Assembly (NCBI GenBank): GCA_035652075.1
Contig: DASREL010000219.1
Location: forward strand, 22,376 to 86,375
Origin: Gp6-AA45 sp035652075
GTDB lineage: Bacteria > Acidobacteriota > Vicinamibacteria > Vicinamibacterales > CAVVIG01
Reading direction: 5' to 3'
DNA: 64,000 nt
Shown: positions 35,693-44,093 of the stretch, one piece after another
How the letters are laid out: each line of letters opens with the position of its first letter
Numbering within the stretch: the stretch's first letter is position 1
Program-made: the position numbers and the translations under genes
Notes under the pieces: generated by a model
What the model saw: only the letters and a program-made list of their open reading frames with translations
What the model was told of the DNA's origin: nothing
The model's database searches: none

Positions 35693-36147
35693 AACGTGTG
35701 GTGGCAGGCGTCGCAACTGTAGCGACGCCTGCGTCCACGAAACACCGATCGGCCGAAGCAGCGCGGACAGTATCGCGCGCCGGAAAAATGCAGCGGCCCG
35801 ATTCGCACGCCGAACCGTCCCTTCCGCTTGCCGCAGATCTGCTCGAGAATCGACTGCGCTTCGACTGACGGCTGGACGAACGACAACGCGATGGCGAACT
35901 GTCGCTGCAGGACGCCGCCCGCCAGCACCGGCGCGGATGTTTCGGAACGGACGACGCGCGCCGTCACGTTGACGGCGCCGTCGGGTAGTTCGAGCGTGAC
36001 GGGGACACTGGCGCCGGCCGGCAGCGCGCGCGACGCGCTGATGAGCGCACCGGTCCGGCTCACGTTGACCACGCTCGCGTCGGTGTTGGCGATACGAGCG
36101 CGTCCGCCGTTCAGGGGCACACGGGGCGCGCGTTGGAAATATTTCAC
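35653..36147 (-). CDS. PilZ-domain protein with C-terminal zinc ribbon
   Basis: 164 residues from GTG 36147. The N-terminal part (about 5-100) looks like PilZ: RAPRVPLNGG, the second motif NVSRTG (N-x-S-x-x-G), then LPAGASVPVTLELPDG and VTARVVRSE. The first c-di-GMP motif is RxxR instead of RxxxR, so binding is uncertain. The C-terminal 45 residues hold two CxxC pairs (YCPRCFG and SCDACHHTF) in a basic, aromatic zinc ribbon, an unusual partner for PilZ. It is convergent with, and overlaps, the M14 gene. Confidence 0.7.
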   Translation of the reverse strand: MKYFQRAPRVPLNGGRARIANTDASVVNVSRTGALISASRALPAGASVPVTLELPDGAVNVTARVVRSETSAPVLAGGVLQRQFAIALSFVQPSVEAQSILEQICGKRKGRFGVRIGPLHFSGARYCPRCFGRSVFRGRRRRYSCDACHHTFYGFRVGFIRIAF

Positions 36148-36193
36148 TCGACTCGCTGGCAGCTAAGGACGTCGAATCTAACACCAAATTGCC

Positions 36194-36207
36194 GTGCGAT
36201 TCCGCAC
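36194..36207 (-). terminator. Small hairpin downstream of the AlgJ-like gene
   Basis: GTGCG and CGCAC (5 bp, 4-nt loop) form a stem-loop about 25 bases past the AlgJ-like stop codon on the minus strand. Only a short AAUUU follows, so it would be a weak terminator at most. Confidence 0.25.
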
Positions 36208-36231
36208 AGCGGCCTAAAGTCCACAAGTGTC

Positions 36232-37341
36232 CTATTCGGGCACGAGCTCCGGTGACGGCGTGAAACCGTACAAATGACGTCCGACTAGTTCCTGAATGAC
36301 GACATCGGGGTGCTCGCGCTCGACGAGGGCCGCGTCGAAGTCGTTCTGCCACGCGTAGACCGCGCGGCTGAAGTGCTCCGAGAGAAAGGGCACCATCTGC
36401 GAGACGAACGAGTCGCGAAAGATGACGGCTCGCGGCAGCGGCGATCCCGGAATTTCGGTGACGAGAAAGCCCTCCTCGTCGGTTGGCCGCGCGCCACGCG
36501 GCGTGACGACGACGGCGCGGCGCATGCGCCGAGGCACGAGTGCGAGGTTTTCTTCCCGGAGCACGCGACGCAGTCCCATCATGCCCGCGAGATCGCCCGA
36601 CTCTGCATCGACCGCGACTGGTTCGAAATCGTCCCTGGTCCATTCGGGTGGCACGTTCGGCACGCGCAACCGGACGGCGCGGATAATCGCCTGATACGCG
36701 ACGAACGCGCCGCGGTCGTTCCAGTGCGTGTCGGTGCGCTGATACAGCCGCTCGGTCGCCTTTGCCGCAAACAAACCAGGCCGAACGTCGACACTGAATC
36801 CGAGATCGCGGATCGCGGTCAGCAGTTGATCGGTTCGCGAGACGGTGCCGACGCGCACGATCGTCTCCGGCATGTCCTCGTCGTAGAGCACGTGCTTGTC
36901 CGGCGCGATGGCGAAGACGTACGCGATGTGACGCGCGTCGAGCCAGCGCTGGGCACGCGCGACTGCCATTCGCCAATTCGCCAGCGCCGCATCCGTCATC
37001 GGTTCCACGTTCGCGTAATCTTCGACTGCGTCATCGTCGGCGTAGAAAAAGAAACCGTCACCGCCTTTGATAACGGCGCGTGACGGCGACACGCCCAAAC
37101 CGAACAGGCGCACGTCGCCTGACCATCGGACGAGCGTCGACCGGAAGCCGAAGTGATCGTCGAACCACGCGCTGAAACCGGCCGGGTAATTCCGAAGGGA
37201 CGCCCACGTTCCGTCGAGACGGGGCAGCGCCGCAAGTTGGCGATTCTCGGCGTGCGGGTCGGCGCCGTCGCGTCCGGTCAGGTTTGCGGTCACTGGCAGC
37301 GTGATGACGGCAACGAAGAGGATGACGAGCAGCGCGCGCAT
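36232..37341 (-). CDS. AlgJ/AlgX-like SGNH acetyl-transfer protein
   Basis: 369 residues. N-terminal membrane anchor or signal (RALLVILFVAVITLPVTAN), the family start motif ENRQLAALP, FSAWFDDHFGFRSTLV, GGDGFFFYADDD and the catalytic-type motif RTDTHWNDRGAFVAY, as in AlgJ/AlgX/DHHW proteins. These move acetyl groups onto exported polysaccharide with the MBOAT partner. The start touches the end of the MBOAT gene (1-base overlap), which supports one acylation machine. The modified polymer is unknown, because no polymer synthase is in view. Confidence 0.88.
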   Translation of the reverse strand: MRALLVILFVAVITLPVTANLTGRDGADPHAENRQLAALPRLDGTWASLRNYPAGFSAWFDDHFGFRSTLVRWSGDVRLFGLGVSPSRAVIKGGDGFFFYADDDAVEDYANVEPMTDAALANWRMAVARAQRWLDARHIAYVFAIAPDKHVLYDEDMPETIVRVGTVSRTDQLLTAIRDLGFSVDVRPGLFAAKATERLYQRTDTHWNDRGAFVAYQAIIRAVRLRVPNVPPEWTRDDFEPVAVDAESGDLAGMMGLRRVLREENLALVPRRMRRAVVVTPRGARPTDEEGFLVTEIPGSPLPRAVIFRDSFVSQMVPFLSEHFSRAVYAWQNDFDAALVEREHPDVVIQELVGRHLYGFTPSPELVPE

Positions 37342-38810
37342 CAGAACTGAAAATAGATGAACGGGTTATAGGTGCCGGCCGCCACTTGCATGATCGATGC
37401 GATCAGCAGTGCGATCAACGTGACGATGCTCAGCGCATCGACGAGCATGACCGTCTGTCGCGGCCGCTCGGCGATCGATCGCGCGAGCGCAGGCACCCAC
37501 GGCGTCGATCCGATCGCGCCGGCGATGAGCGCGAGCCACAACTCCGGCGTCAAGTACCACTGCACCGTATACGGTGTCGGCGCCGCTGATGTGAGCCCCG
37601 CCATCGCTTTCACGAATCCGAGTGCGTCGGCGATCGTTGCCGCACGAAAGAAGACCCAGCCGATCATCACGACGAGCATCGTGTACACGTGCGGCCAGAT
37701 GGGCCAGGAAAGGATGCCGGGACTTGAGGCGTAGGGCGGGTCCTTTTGGACCCGCCGCTCCATCACGCGCCGCTCGATCACCAGAAACAACCCATGCCAC
37801 AGACCCCACACGACGAAATTCCAGCTCGCACCGTGCCAAAGACCGCACAGGAAGAACACCGTCACGAGATTGACGTACGTGCGCGCGGGCGAGACGCGGC
37901 TGCCACCGAGCGGTTTGTAGAGATAGTCGCGGAACCACGACGACAACGACATGTGCCAGCGGCGCCAGAAGTCCTGCACTGACTCGGCGATGTAGGGCCA
38001 CCGGAAATTCTCGGTGAACCGGAAGCCGAACATGCGACCGAGGCCGATCGCCATGTCGGAGTAACCCGAGAAGTCGAAATAGATTTGAACGGTGTAGCAG
38101 ACGATCGCGAGCCACGCGTGGCCGGCGGACAGTTGTGACAGCGGCATGGCGAAGATCTTGTCCGCCGGGCCGGCGACGACGTTCGCGATCAGAACTTTCT
38201 TCGCCAGGCCGATCACGAATCGCCGGACGCCATAGGCGAAGTCGTCAACGGTCCCCAGGCGCCGCGCGAGCTGATCAGCGAGATCGCGATAGCGAACGAT
38301 AGGGCCGGCGATCAGTTGTGGGAAGAGCAGCAGGTATAACGCCGCATGCACCGGACTCTTCTGCGCGGTGGCGTCGCGCCGATACACGTCGACCACGTAC
38401 GAGATCGCGTGAAAGGTGAAGAACGAAATGCCAATCGGCAGCAGGACGCGTGGGACGACCAGCGGCCTCACGCGTAGCAACAGGAAGAGCGTGTTGACGT
38501 TGTCGGCGAAGAAATTGGCGTACTTGAAGATCCCGAGGACGATCAGGTTGACGGCGACGGCGAACGCGAGCATCGTCTTCGCCCGACCCGTATCGCGGTT
38601 GCGATCGACGACGATCGCCATCGAGTAGTTGAAGCCGATCGAGGCGAGCATCAGCAGCGTGAACCAGCCGCCTCCGGTCGCGTAGAAGATCACGCTGAAG
38701 ACGAGCAGCAGCCAGTTCGCGTACCGCGCATGCTCGCCGCTCTGTACGAAATAGAGGCCGAGCAGGACCGGCAGAAACAGAAATAGAAATGTCGGTTCGG
38801 TAAAGAGCAC
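37341..38810 (-). CDS. MBOAT-family O-acyltransferase, AlgI-like
   Basis: 489 residues, polytopic, with about 11-12 hydrophobic segments. It starts MLFTEPTFLFLFLPVLLGLY, typical of AlgI/DltB relatives. The conserved central region has DFSGYSDMAIGLGRMFGF and FWRRWHMSLSSWFRDYLY, and the active-site His lies in LCGLWHGASWNFVVWG. It passes acyl groups across the membrane to the AlgJ-like protein. A hairpin repeat is embedded in frame at about residues 352-360 in a cytoplasmic loop (RRVQKDPPYA). Confidence 0.93.
   Translation of the reverse strand: MLFTEPTFLFLFLPVLLGLYFVQSGEHARYANWLLLVFSVIFYATGGGWFTLLMLASIGFNYSMAIVVDRNRDTGRAKTMLAFAVAVNLIVLGIFKYANFFADNVNTLFLLLRVRPLVVPRVLLPIGISFFTFHAISYVVDVYRRDATAQKSPVHAALYLLLFPQLIAGPIVRYRDLADQLARRLGTVDDFAYGVRRFVIGLAKKVLIANVVAGPADKIFAMPLSQLSAGHAWLAIVCYTVQIYFDFSGYSDMAIGLGRMFGFRFTENFRWPYIAESVQDFWRRWHMSLSSWFRDYLYKPLGGSRVSPARTYVNLVTVFFLCGLWHGASWNFVVWGLWHGLFLVIERRVMERRVQKDPPYASSPGILSWPIWPHVYTMLVVMIGWVFFRAATIADALGFVKAMAGLTSAAPTPYTVQWYLTPELWLALIAGAIGSTPWVPALARSIAERPRQTVMLVDALSIVTLIALLIASIMQVAAGTYNPFIYFQF
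37731..37756. repeat. Hairpin repeat copy inside the MBOAT gene
   Basis: GTAG, then perfect 9-bp arms GGCGGGTCC (37735-37743) and GGACCCGCC (37748-37756) around a TTTT loop. The same family as the copies at 16227, 49371, 49449 and 60519. The gene frame stays open through it. Confidence 0.85.
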
Positions 38811-39475
38811 TAAGGCTTCGTAAAGATCAGGATGTGCTGGCGCGGCAGTTCTTCGTTCACGTCCGACAGCTTGAACCCTTCGGCTTCGACTTCGAGCTTC
38901 GCTTCCTTCACCGTCATCTTGTGCTCGTAACGGATCGGGATGGCAGGATCTTCCTTGCGGTACTCGACGAGCACGAGGCGTCCAGACGGCTTCAGCGCGT
39001 TCTTCAGATGACGCAGCATCGCCTGCGGTTGTGAAAACTCGTGGTACACGTCGACGAGCAGTTCGAGATCGAGCGCGTTTTCGGGCAAGCGCGGATCGTC
39101 GATCGTTCCCTGGATCAACGCGACGTTCGTCACGCGCGCCGTTTGCAGTCGGCGCTGCAACAGTTGCAGCATCTGCGGCTGGATATCGGTGGCGTACACC
39201 GTGCCGGTGTCACCGACGCGCTTGGCGAGCCGCATCGTCATGTAGCCGGAGCCGGCGCCGATGTCGGCGACGACTGATCCGCTTTTGATTTTCAACACGT
39301 CGAGCGCGGTATCCGGCTCCTCTTCTTCGAGCCGTTCAGGCCGCTCGAGCCATCCGGCGCCTTGCCAACCCATCACCGGCGCGAAGATACGTCCGCTGAT
39401 CGGGTGTACGCCCGGTTGCTGTGCCGCAACCGATGCGGTCAGCGCGACGGCGAGCAGAAGCGAGGCACGGCGCAT
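38810..39475 (-). CDS. Secreted class I SAM-dependent methyltransferase
   Basis: 221 residues. An N-terminal signal-like segment (RRASLLLAVALTASVAAQQPG) precedes a Rossmann methyltransferase: motif I VVADIGAGSGYMTMRLAKRV, acidic motif II YATDIQPQML, and LDLELLVDVYHEFSQPQ. A predicted export signal on a SAM-dependent enzyme is odd, since SAM is cytoplasmic; similar proteins are seen in other bacteria and their role is unclear. The stop overlaps the MBOAT start by 1 base, so it leads the three-gene acylation unit. Confidence 0.85.
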   Translation of the reverse strand: MRRASLLLAVALTASVAAQQPGVHPISGRIFAPVMGWQGAGWLERPERLEEEEPDTALDVLKIKSGSVVADIGAGSGYMTMRLAKRVGDTGTVYATDIQPQMLQLLQRRLQTARVTNVALIQGTIDDPRLPENALDLELLVDVYHEFSQPQAMLRHLKNALKPSGRLVLVEYRKEDPAIPIRYEHKMTVKEAKLEVEAEGFKLSDVNEELPRQHILIFTKP

Positions 39476-39480
39476 GTGAC

Positions 39481-39488
39481 TAGAATAG
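39481..39488. promoter_or_regulatory. Symmetric -10 shared by two divergent genes
   Basis: TAGAAT (plus, 39481-39486) ends 8 nt before ATG 39495, and TATTCT (minus, 39487-39482) ends 6 nt before ATG 39475. Both read from the near-palindrome CTAGAATAG. Only 19 bases separate the two start codons, so both mRNAs would be leaderless or nearly so. Confidence 0.5.
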
Positions 39489-39494
39489 CAAGTA

Positions 39495-39983
39495 ATGACC
39501 GAGACCCTGACGCCTTCCCGTTTGTGGAAACGAATGACTGCCGATCAGCGCCAACGCGCGGCCCGCGCCTTCTGGAGCGACGAAGAGGCTGAAGCCGACC
39601 AGTTGCAGGCGGTCATGCTGATCGCGCAGCAGAAAAAGTTCCGGCCGAAGACCGTGAATGGCCTCGATCTCGATCGCAAGGCTCGGCACCTGGCCTCGCT
39701 GCCGTCGCTGCCGGATGCGTTGGCCGCGCGCGCGCTCGTTCTGTATCACCTGGCGGAGCAGCGACCGATGATGGGCGCCTTCCTGGATGCGCTCGGCATC
39801 GCGCACGAAAACGGGCTGATCCAGGAGGACAGCGTCAAACCCGATTCCGAGAAGATCGCGCCCGCCGCCGCTGCGCTCGGCACGCAGTTTCCGGCTGACG
39901 ACGTGCGACTGTATCTCGAGACGCTCCTTTGCCAGGATCCCGAAACGTGGGGTGCGTTAGAGCCGATCGTGGCGGGGCAGTAG
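39495..39983 (+). CDS. Conserved hypothetical helical protein
   Basis: 162 residues, not recognised. All-helical and soluble by pattern: RLWKRMTADQRQRAARAFWS, then LDLDRKARHLASLPSLPDAL and LVLYHLAEQRPMMGAFLDAL, ending with LYLETLLCQDPETWGALEP. The C-terminal part resembles a helical-repeat cap. No metal, nucleotide or membrane motif. It is divergent from the methyltransferase and its 3' end overlaps the histidine kinase gene by 27 bases. Confidence 0.7.
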   Translation: MTETLTPSRLWKRMTADQRQRAARAFWSDEEAEADQLQAVMLIAQQKKFRPKTVNGLDLDRKARHLASLPSLPDALAARALVLYHLAEQRPMMGAFLDALGIAHENGLIQEDSVKPDSEKIAPAAAALGTQFPADDVRLYLETLLCQDPETWGALEPIVAGQ

Positions 39984-41429
39984 CAGTTCGAACGTCGTCC
40001 CGGCGTTCGGCACGCTTGTAAACGTCACGGTGCCGCCGGCCTCCTTCGCGATCCCGTACACGATCGACAGCCCGAGGCCCGTGCCTTTCGAGGGATCCTT
40101 CGTTGTAAAAAACGGCTCGAACACGTGCGGCTGCATTTCCGGATCGATGCCGCATCCGCGATCGCGAACCGCGAGCCGCGCGTAGTCGCCATGCGGGATG
40201 CCCGGATATCGACCGGACGACTGATCGTCGATCGCGAGCGGTCCCACTTCGACGTCGATTGGCCCTCCGTTCGGCATCGCGTCCCGTGCGTTGACGACGA
40301 GGTTGAGCAGCACCTGCTCGAGTTGCCCCGGTTCGATCTTGATCGACGTGGGGCCGCTGTTGGCGTCGATCCGCACGATGACACCGTCGCCGGCCAGACG
40401 CTGCATCATGCTCGCATGCTGCGGCACGAAGGCGGCCAGGTCGACGATCTGCGGTTCGAGCATCTGGTTGCGCGCGAAGGCCAGGAGCTGACGCGTCAAC
40501 GACGCGCCGCGCTCGGCCGCTTTTCGAATCTCGTCCGCTTCTTCGCGCGCCGGATCGTCCGCCTTGAGCTGGTACTGCAGGAGATCGCTCGAGCCGATGA
40601 TCGCCGCCAGCACATTGTTGAAATCGTGCGCGACGCCTCGTGCCAGGCGCGCGATCGCCTCCATCCGTTGCGCGCGGCGCAGCTGATCCTCGAGCGCGCG
40701 CCGCTCGGTGATGTCCTCGGCAATGCCTTCGAATCCTTCGGTGCCGTCGGGATGTTCGACACGGCGCGCGCTCAAGTGCACGAGCAGCGGCGAGCCGTCC
40801 TTGCGCCGCCATCGGACGTCCACGGTGCCGTATCCCGACTCGTTCGTCGGCGTGGCGAGGGCGCGCTCGCGCTCGGCGCGCGACTCGTAGATGTCGAACA
40901 TCGTTCGCGATTTCAAGTCGGCGATCGAGTCGTAACCGAGCATGCGCGCCAGCGCCGGATTCGCCTCGAGAATGTGTCCGTCGATCGTCGTCCGATACAT
41001 GCCGTACACCGCGCCTTGGATCAGCGACCGATAATGCGCCTCTGACGTGCGCAGGCGTTCTTCAATCTGCTTCTGGTGCGTGATGTCACGAGCGATCGCG
41101 TGGACGCCGGTGAGGCGGCCGTCCTCGGTCATCACCTGCACGTGCTGGCCAATCCAGACTTCGCGTTTGTCCTTCGTGATCGCGATGAATTCGAGGTAGG
41201 TGGTCTGCGTGCGGTCCTTGATCTGCTGCTGGTAGAACTCCGCAGCGATCCCTTGATAGGCCGGATGGATCAACGTGACGAAATGGCGTCCGATCAGTTC
41301 CTGCTCGGAGAAACCCATCACGCGCGCCGCTGCCGGATTGACGTACGTGAAGCGCCCATCCTGATCGCAGTAGTAGATCAGATCCTGCGCGAATTCGACG
41401 ACGTGCCGAAGAGAATCCGATGGGGTCAA
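39957..41429 (-). CDS. Cytoplasmic PAS-domain sensor histidine kinase
   Basis: 490 residues from TTG 41429, which overlaps the upstream TGA (TTGA). Two PAS domains (about 5-125: VNPAAARVMGFSEQELIG; about 130-245: EANPALARMLGYDS), each followed by a PAC motif (ARDITHQKQIEERL, AEDITERRALEDQL). The HisKA-type H box is ARGVAHDFNNVLAAI, followed by HATPase with N box NLVVNARDAMPNGG and G boxes RDRGCGIDP and GTGLGLSIVYGI. No membrane segment, so it senses an internal signal. No receiver domain or response regulator gene is adjacent. The frame is open far upstream, but that part is antisense to the S9 peptidase. Confidence 0.9.
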   Translation of the reverse strand: MTPSDSLRHVVEFAQDLIYYCDQDGRFTYVNPAAARVMGFSEQELIGRHFVTLIHPAYQGIAAEFYQQQIKDRTQTTYLEFIAITKDKREVWIGQHVQVMTEDGRLTGVHAIARDITHQKQIEERLRTSEAHYRSLIQGAVYGMYRTTIDGHILEANPALARMLGYDSIADLKSRTMFDIYESRAERERALATPTNESGYGTVDVRWRRKDGSPLLVHLSARRVEHPDGTEGFEGIAEDITERRALEDQLRRAQRMEAIARLARGVAHDFNNVLAAIIGSSDLLQYQLKADDPAREEADEIRKAAERGASLTRQLLAFARNQMLEPQIVDLAAFVPQHASMMQRLAGDGVIVRIDANSGPTSIKIEPGQLEQVLLNLVVNARDAMPNGGPIDVEVGPLAIDDQSSGRYPGIPHGDYARLAVRDRGCGIDPEMQPHVFEPFFTTKDPSKGTGLGLSIVYGIAKEAGGTVTFTSVPNAGTTFELLLPRHDRL

Positions 41430-43351
41430 GGCTGCGACGTCGACGTCGAGGCGGGCTTCAGGAACTTGTCGTACCACGCCACGATGCGATTCAAACGGTC
41501 GAGCAGATGTTTTTCTTCGCGGAGGCCGTGGCCTTCGCGCGGATACAGCACGAGGTCCGATTCGACGCCGTAGCGCTTCAACCCGCGATAGAACTGCTGG
41601 CTCTGGCCGATCGGATCGGTCGTGTCGTCCTCGCCCTGCAGCAGCAGCGTCGGCGTCCTGGCGTTCTTGACGTACGTCATCGGTGAGCTCTTGATGAACC
41701 CGTCGAGCTTTTCGTACGGCGTCCCGTAGAACCACTCGTCGTAGGCGGATCCGTTTTCGGTGCCGAACTCGCTCGCCATGTCGATGACCGGCGCGCCCGA
41801 CACCGCGGCTTTGAACCGCGTCGTCTGCGTGACGGCCCACGCGGACATGTAGCCGCCGTACGACCACCCGCCGATGCCGAGGCGATTGGGATCCGCGAGG
41901 CCGCGCGCGATGGCCCAGTCGACCGCCGCCATCACGTCCTTGAAGTCGCCGCCGCCCCAGTCGGCACGGTTCGCCGCCACGAAATTGAAACCGTAGCCCA
42001 CGGATCCGCGGATGTTGGGATAGAGCACCGTATAGCCGCGTTGCGCGAGGAGTTGTCCCCACGGCTCGAACGCGTCGCTCCATCGTCCCGTCGGTCCGCC
42101 GTGGACAAGAACGACGAAGGGGCCGGAGGGTTGAGGCTGGGGACTGGACGACGATGGACGCAGAAGCTCGGCTTCGATGTCGGTTCCGTCGAAGCTCTTG
42201 TACGTGACGAATTCTGGTGCGACGACGGGCAGCGAGGCCCACTTGTCGTTGATCGACGTGACGGCCCGCGCCGCGGCGGTCGGCGGTTTGATGAAGATCT
42301 CTGGCGCGCGCGTCGTCGATTCGCCGGCAAACACGATTGATCCGTTTGGCAAGCGCGCGTACGACGTCGGGTTGACGTCCGTATCGACGAACTGCGGCCG
42401 TCCGTCGCGTGTGATCGTCGCGAGCGCGTTCTTGAAGCCGCGCGCGACGATCGCCATGACGGTGGTGTCGTCGATCCACCGCGCCTGACTGACGGGACGG
42501 TCGATGCTTTTCGCCGTCACGTTGGCGTTCGCGATATACAGATCGTGCGCGTCGGGACCGTCGACGCGCGCGCCGATGTACGCGATCGTCCGGCCGTCTG
42601 GCCCGACGCTGAGCCCGCCGAATGGTCCCTTGATCGCCAGCGACTCGGTGAACGCCGCGTTCGGCGCACCAGTGAGATCGACCGTGTAGATCTTCTCGGT
42701 CCACTGATCGCTTGCCGGCGTTGCCGTCGCAGCTGCCGCGAGCCGATCGTTGCCGAGCCACTCGATTTGGCGGATCTCGTACGGAAGCGACGTGGCCTGG
42801 GCGAGGCTGCGCGTCGTCGTGTCGAGCAGCCACACGCGCGGAAGGCGTCGTTCTTTGTCGACGATCCGCGCATCGTCTTTGTCTTTTTCGCGCGCCTGCT
42901 GTGCTGCCGGCTTGGCGTCGGGCATCAGAAGCGCGATCCGCTTGCCGTCAGGCGACCAGCGAAACGCGGTAATCGAATCCTTGCGATCGGTGAGCTTCTC
43001 GGCTTCACCTCCGCTGAGTGACAGCCGATACAGTTGCGCCGTGCCGTCGCGGTCCGACAGGAACGCGATTGCCGATCCATCGGGCGCCCAGCGCGGGCTC
43101 GAATCGCTCTTGCCCGAGAATGTCAGTTGCCGCGCGCGGCCGGCGGCGACATCGAGCAGCCAGATCGCTCGCGCACGCGACGTCCCTGTGACCGGTTCGG
43201 TGACGGTGAAGACGACGCGCGATCCGTCGGGCGATGCTTCCAATTCACCGATCGAGCGACGGTCGAGCGTTTGTTCCGGCGTGAGCGCGGCCGCGTCGAG
43301 CCACGCGACAGCTGTCGCCGAAACGATGAGGACGAGAAGCGCTCTTTTCAT
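41426..43351 (-). CDS. Secreted S9 prolyl-oligopeptidase family serine peptidase
   Basis: 641 residues. Signal peptide (KRALLVLIVSATAVAWLDA), then a beta-propeller of WD40-like PD40 repeats (SPDGSRVVFTV, WAPDGSAIAFLSDRDG, WSPDGKRIALLMP) over about 30-370. The C-terminal alpha/beta hydrolase domain has the nucleophile elbow GGWSYGGYMSAWAV, the aspartate in LQGEDDTTDPIGQ and the histidine in REGHGLREEKH. It would cleave peptides in the periplasm or outside. It precedes the histidine kinase with a 4-base overlap. Confidence 0.93.
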   Translation of the reverse strand: MKRALLVLIVSATAVAWLDAAALTPEQTLDRRSIGELEASPDGSRVVFTVTEPVTGTSRARAIWLLDVAAGRARQLTFSGKSDSSPRWAPDGSAIAFLSDRDGTAQLYRLSLSGGEAEKLTDRKDSITAFRWSPDGKRIALLMPDAKPAAQQAREKDKDDARIVDKERRLPRVWLLDTTTRSLAQATSLPYEIRQIEWLGNDRLAAAATATPASDQWTEKIYTVDLTGAPNAAFTESLAIKGPFGGLSVGPDGRTIAYIGARVDGPDAHDLYIANANVTAKSIDRPVSQARWIDDTTVMAIVARGFKNALATITRDGRPQFVDTDVNPTSYARLPNGSIVFAGESTTRAPEIFIKPPTAAARAVTSINDKWASLPVVAPEFVTYKSFDGTDIEAELLRPSSSSPQPQPSGPFVVLVHGGPTGRWSDAFEPWGQLLAQRGYTVLYPNIRGSVGYGFNFVAANRADWGGGDFKDVMAAVDWAIARGLADPNRLGIGGWSYGGYMSAWAVTQTTRFKAAVSGAPVIDMASEFGTENGSAYDEWFYGTPYEKLDGFIKSSPMTYVKNARTPTLLLQGEDDTTDPIGQSQQFYRGLKRYGVESDLVLYPREGHGLREEKHLLDRLNRIVAWYDKFLKPASTSTSQP

Positions 43352-43385
43352 AGCTAGACGCGATGTACCTTAGCATAGGCATCGC

Positions 43386-44093
43386 GTGAACTTCGTTGGT
43401 CGTTTGGCGTACCGCGACATCAATCCGTCCGCGCGCGGCACGCCCATCGTCTTTCTGCACGGAGGCTGGGGATACGAGATGTATCCGTTCGACCGTCAGA
43501 TTGACGCGTTCACGCCAGAGCATCGGATTGTGATTCCCGATCGAACCGGATACGGCGCATCTCCTTCCGTCGCGGAACTGCCGGCCGATTTTCACGATCG
43601 CGCCGTCGACGAGACGCGCACGCTGCTAGCCGCGATCGGCATCGATCGCCCCATCCTGTGGGGGCACAGCGACGGCGCGATCATCGCGTTGCGATATGCG
43701 CTCGACGATCCGGCACGCGTGTCGCGTGTGATCGCCGAAGCGATGCACTACTTTCGGGCCAAGCCGCGCTCGCGCGGCTTTTTCGAAGCGGTGATCGCCA
43801 ACCCGGACTCCACCGCCATCATGAAAGCGCAGGCGCGCGCATGGCTGCAGATCGGCGAGCAGGCGACGCCGCAGATCGACGACTTCTACGGCGGACGATT
43901 GGGCCGGCTGGCGGTGCCTGCGCTGATCCTGCACGGCGCACAAGATCCGCGGACGGAGCCAGGCGAACTCGACGCGATCGCATCGATCCTCCCGAACGTC
44001 GTCGTCCTCGCACGCGGCGGCCACAGCCCACACAGCGAAGCGGATACGGCCGACGAGGCGACCGCGGTCGTGGATGCGTTCATTCATGATTGA
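43386..44093 (+). CDS. Alpha/beta hydrolase
   Basis: 235 residues from GTG 43386. Oxyanion-region motif VFLHGGWGYEMYPFD, nucleophile elbow LWGHSDGAIIALRYA (Ser in GHSDG), aspartate in LHGAQDPRTEPGEL and histidine in ARGGHSPHSEAD. No signal peptide. It heads a tight plus-strand run: it overlaps the ABC ATPase by 8 bases, so it may process what the importer brings in. The substrate is unknown. Confidence 0.88.
   Translation: MNFVGRLAYRDINPSARGTPIVFLHGGWGYEMYPFDRQIDAFTPEHRIVIPDRTGYGASPSVAELPADFHDRAVDETRTLLAAIGIDRPILWGHSDGAIIALRYALDDPARVSRVIAEAMHYFRAKPRSRGFFEAVIANPDSTAIMKAQARAWLQIGEQATPQIDDFYGGRLGRLAVPALILHGAQDPRTEPGELDAIASILPNVVVLARGGHSPHSEADTADEATAVVDAFIHD

Noticed and set aside
41430..42833. 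A long upstream extension of the histidine kinase frame.
   Set aside because: It runs antisense to, or out of frame within, the S9 peptidase gene, which has complete motifs. The TTG at 41429 that overlaps the peptidase stop gives a natural PAS start.
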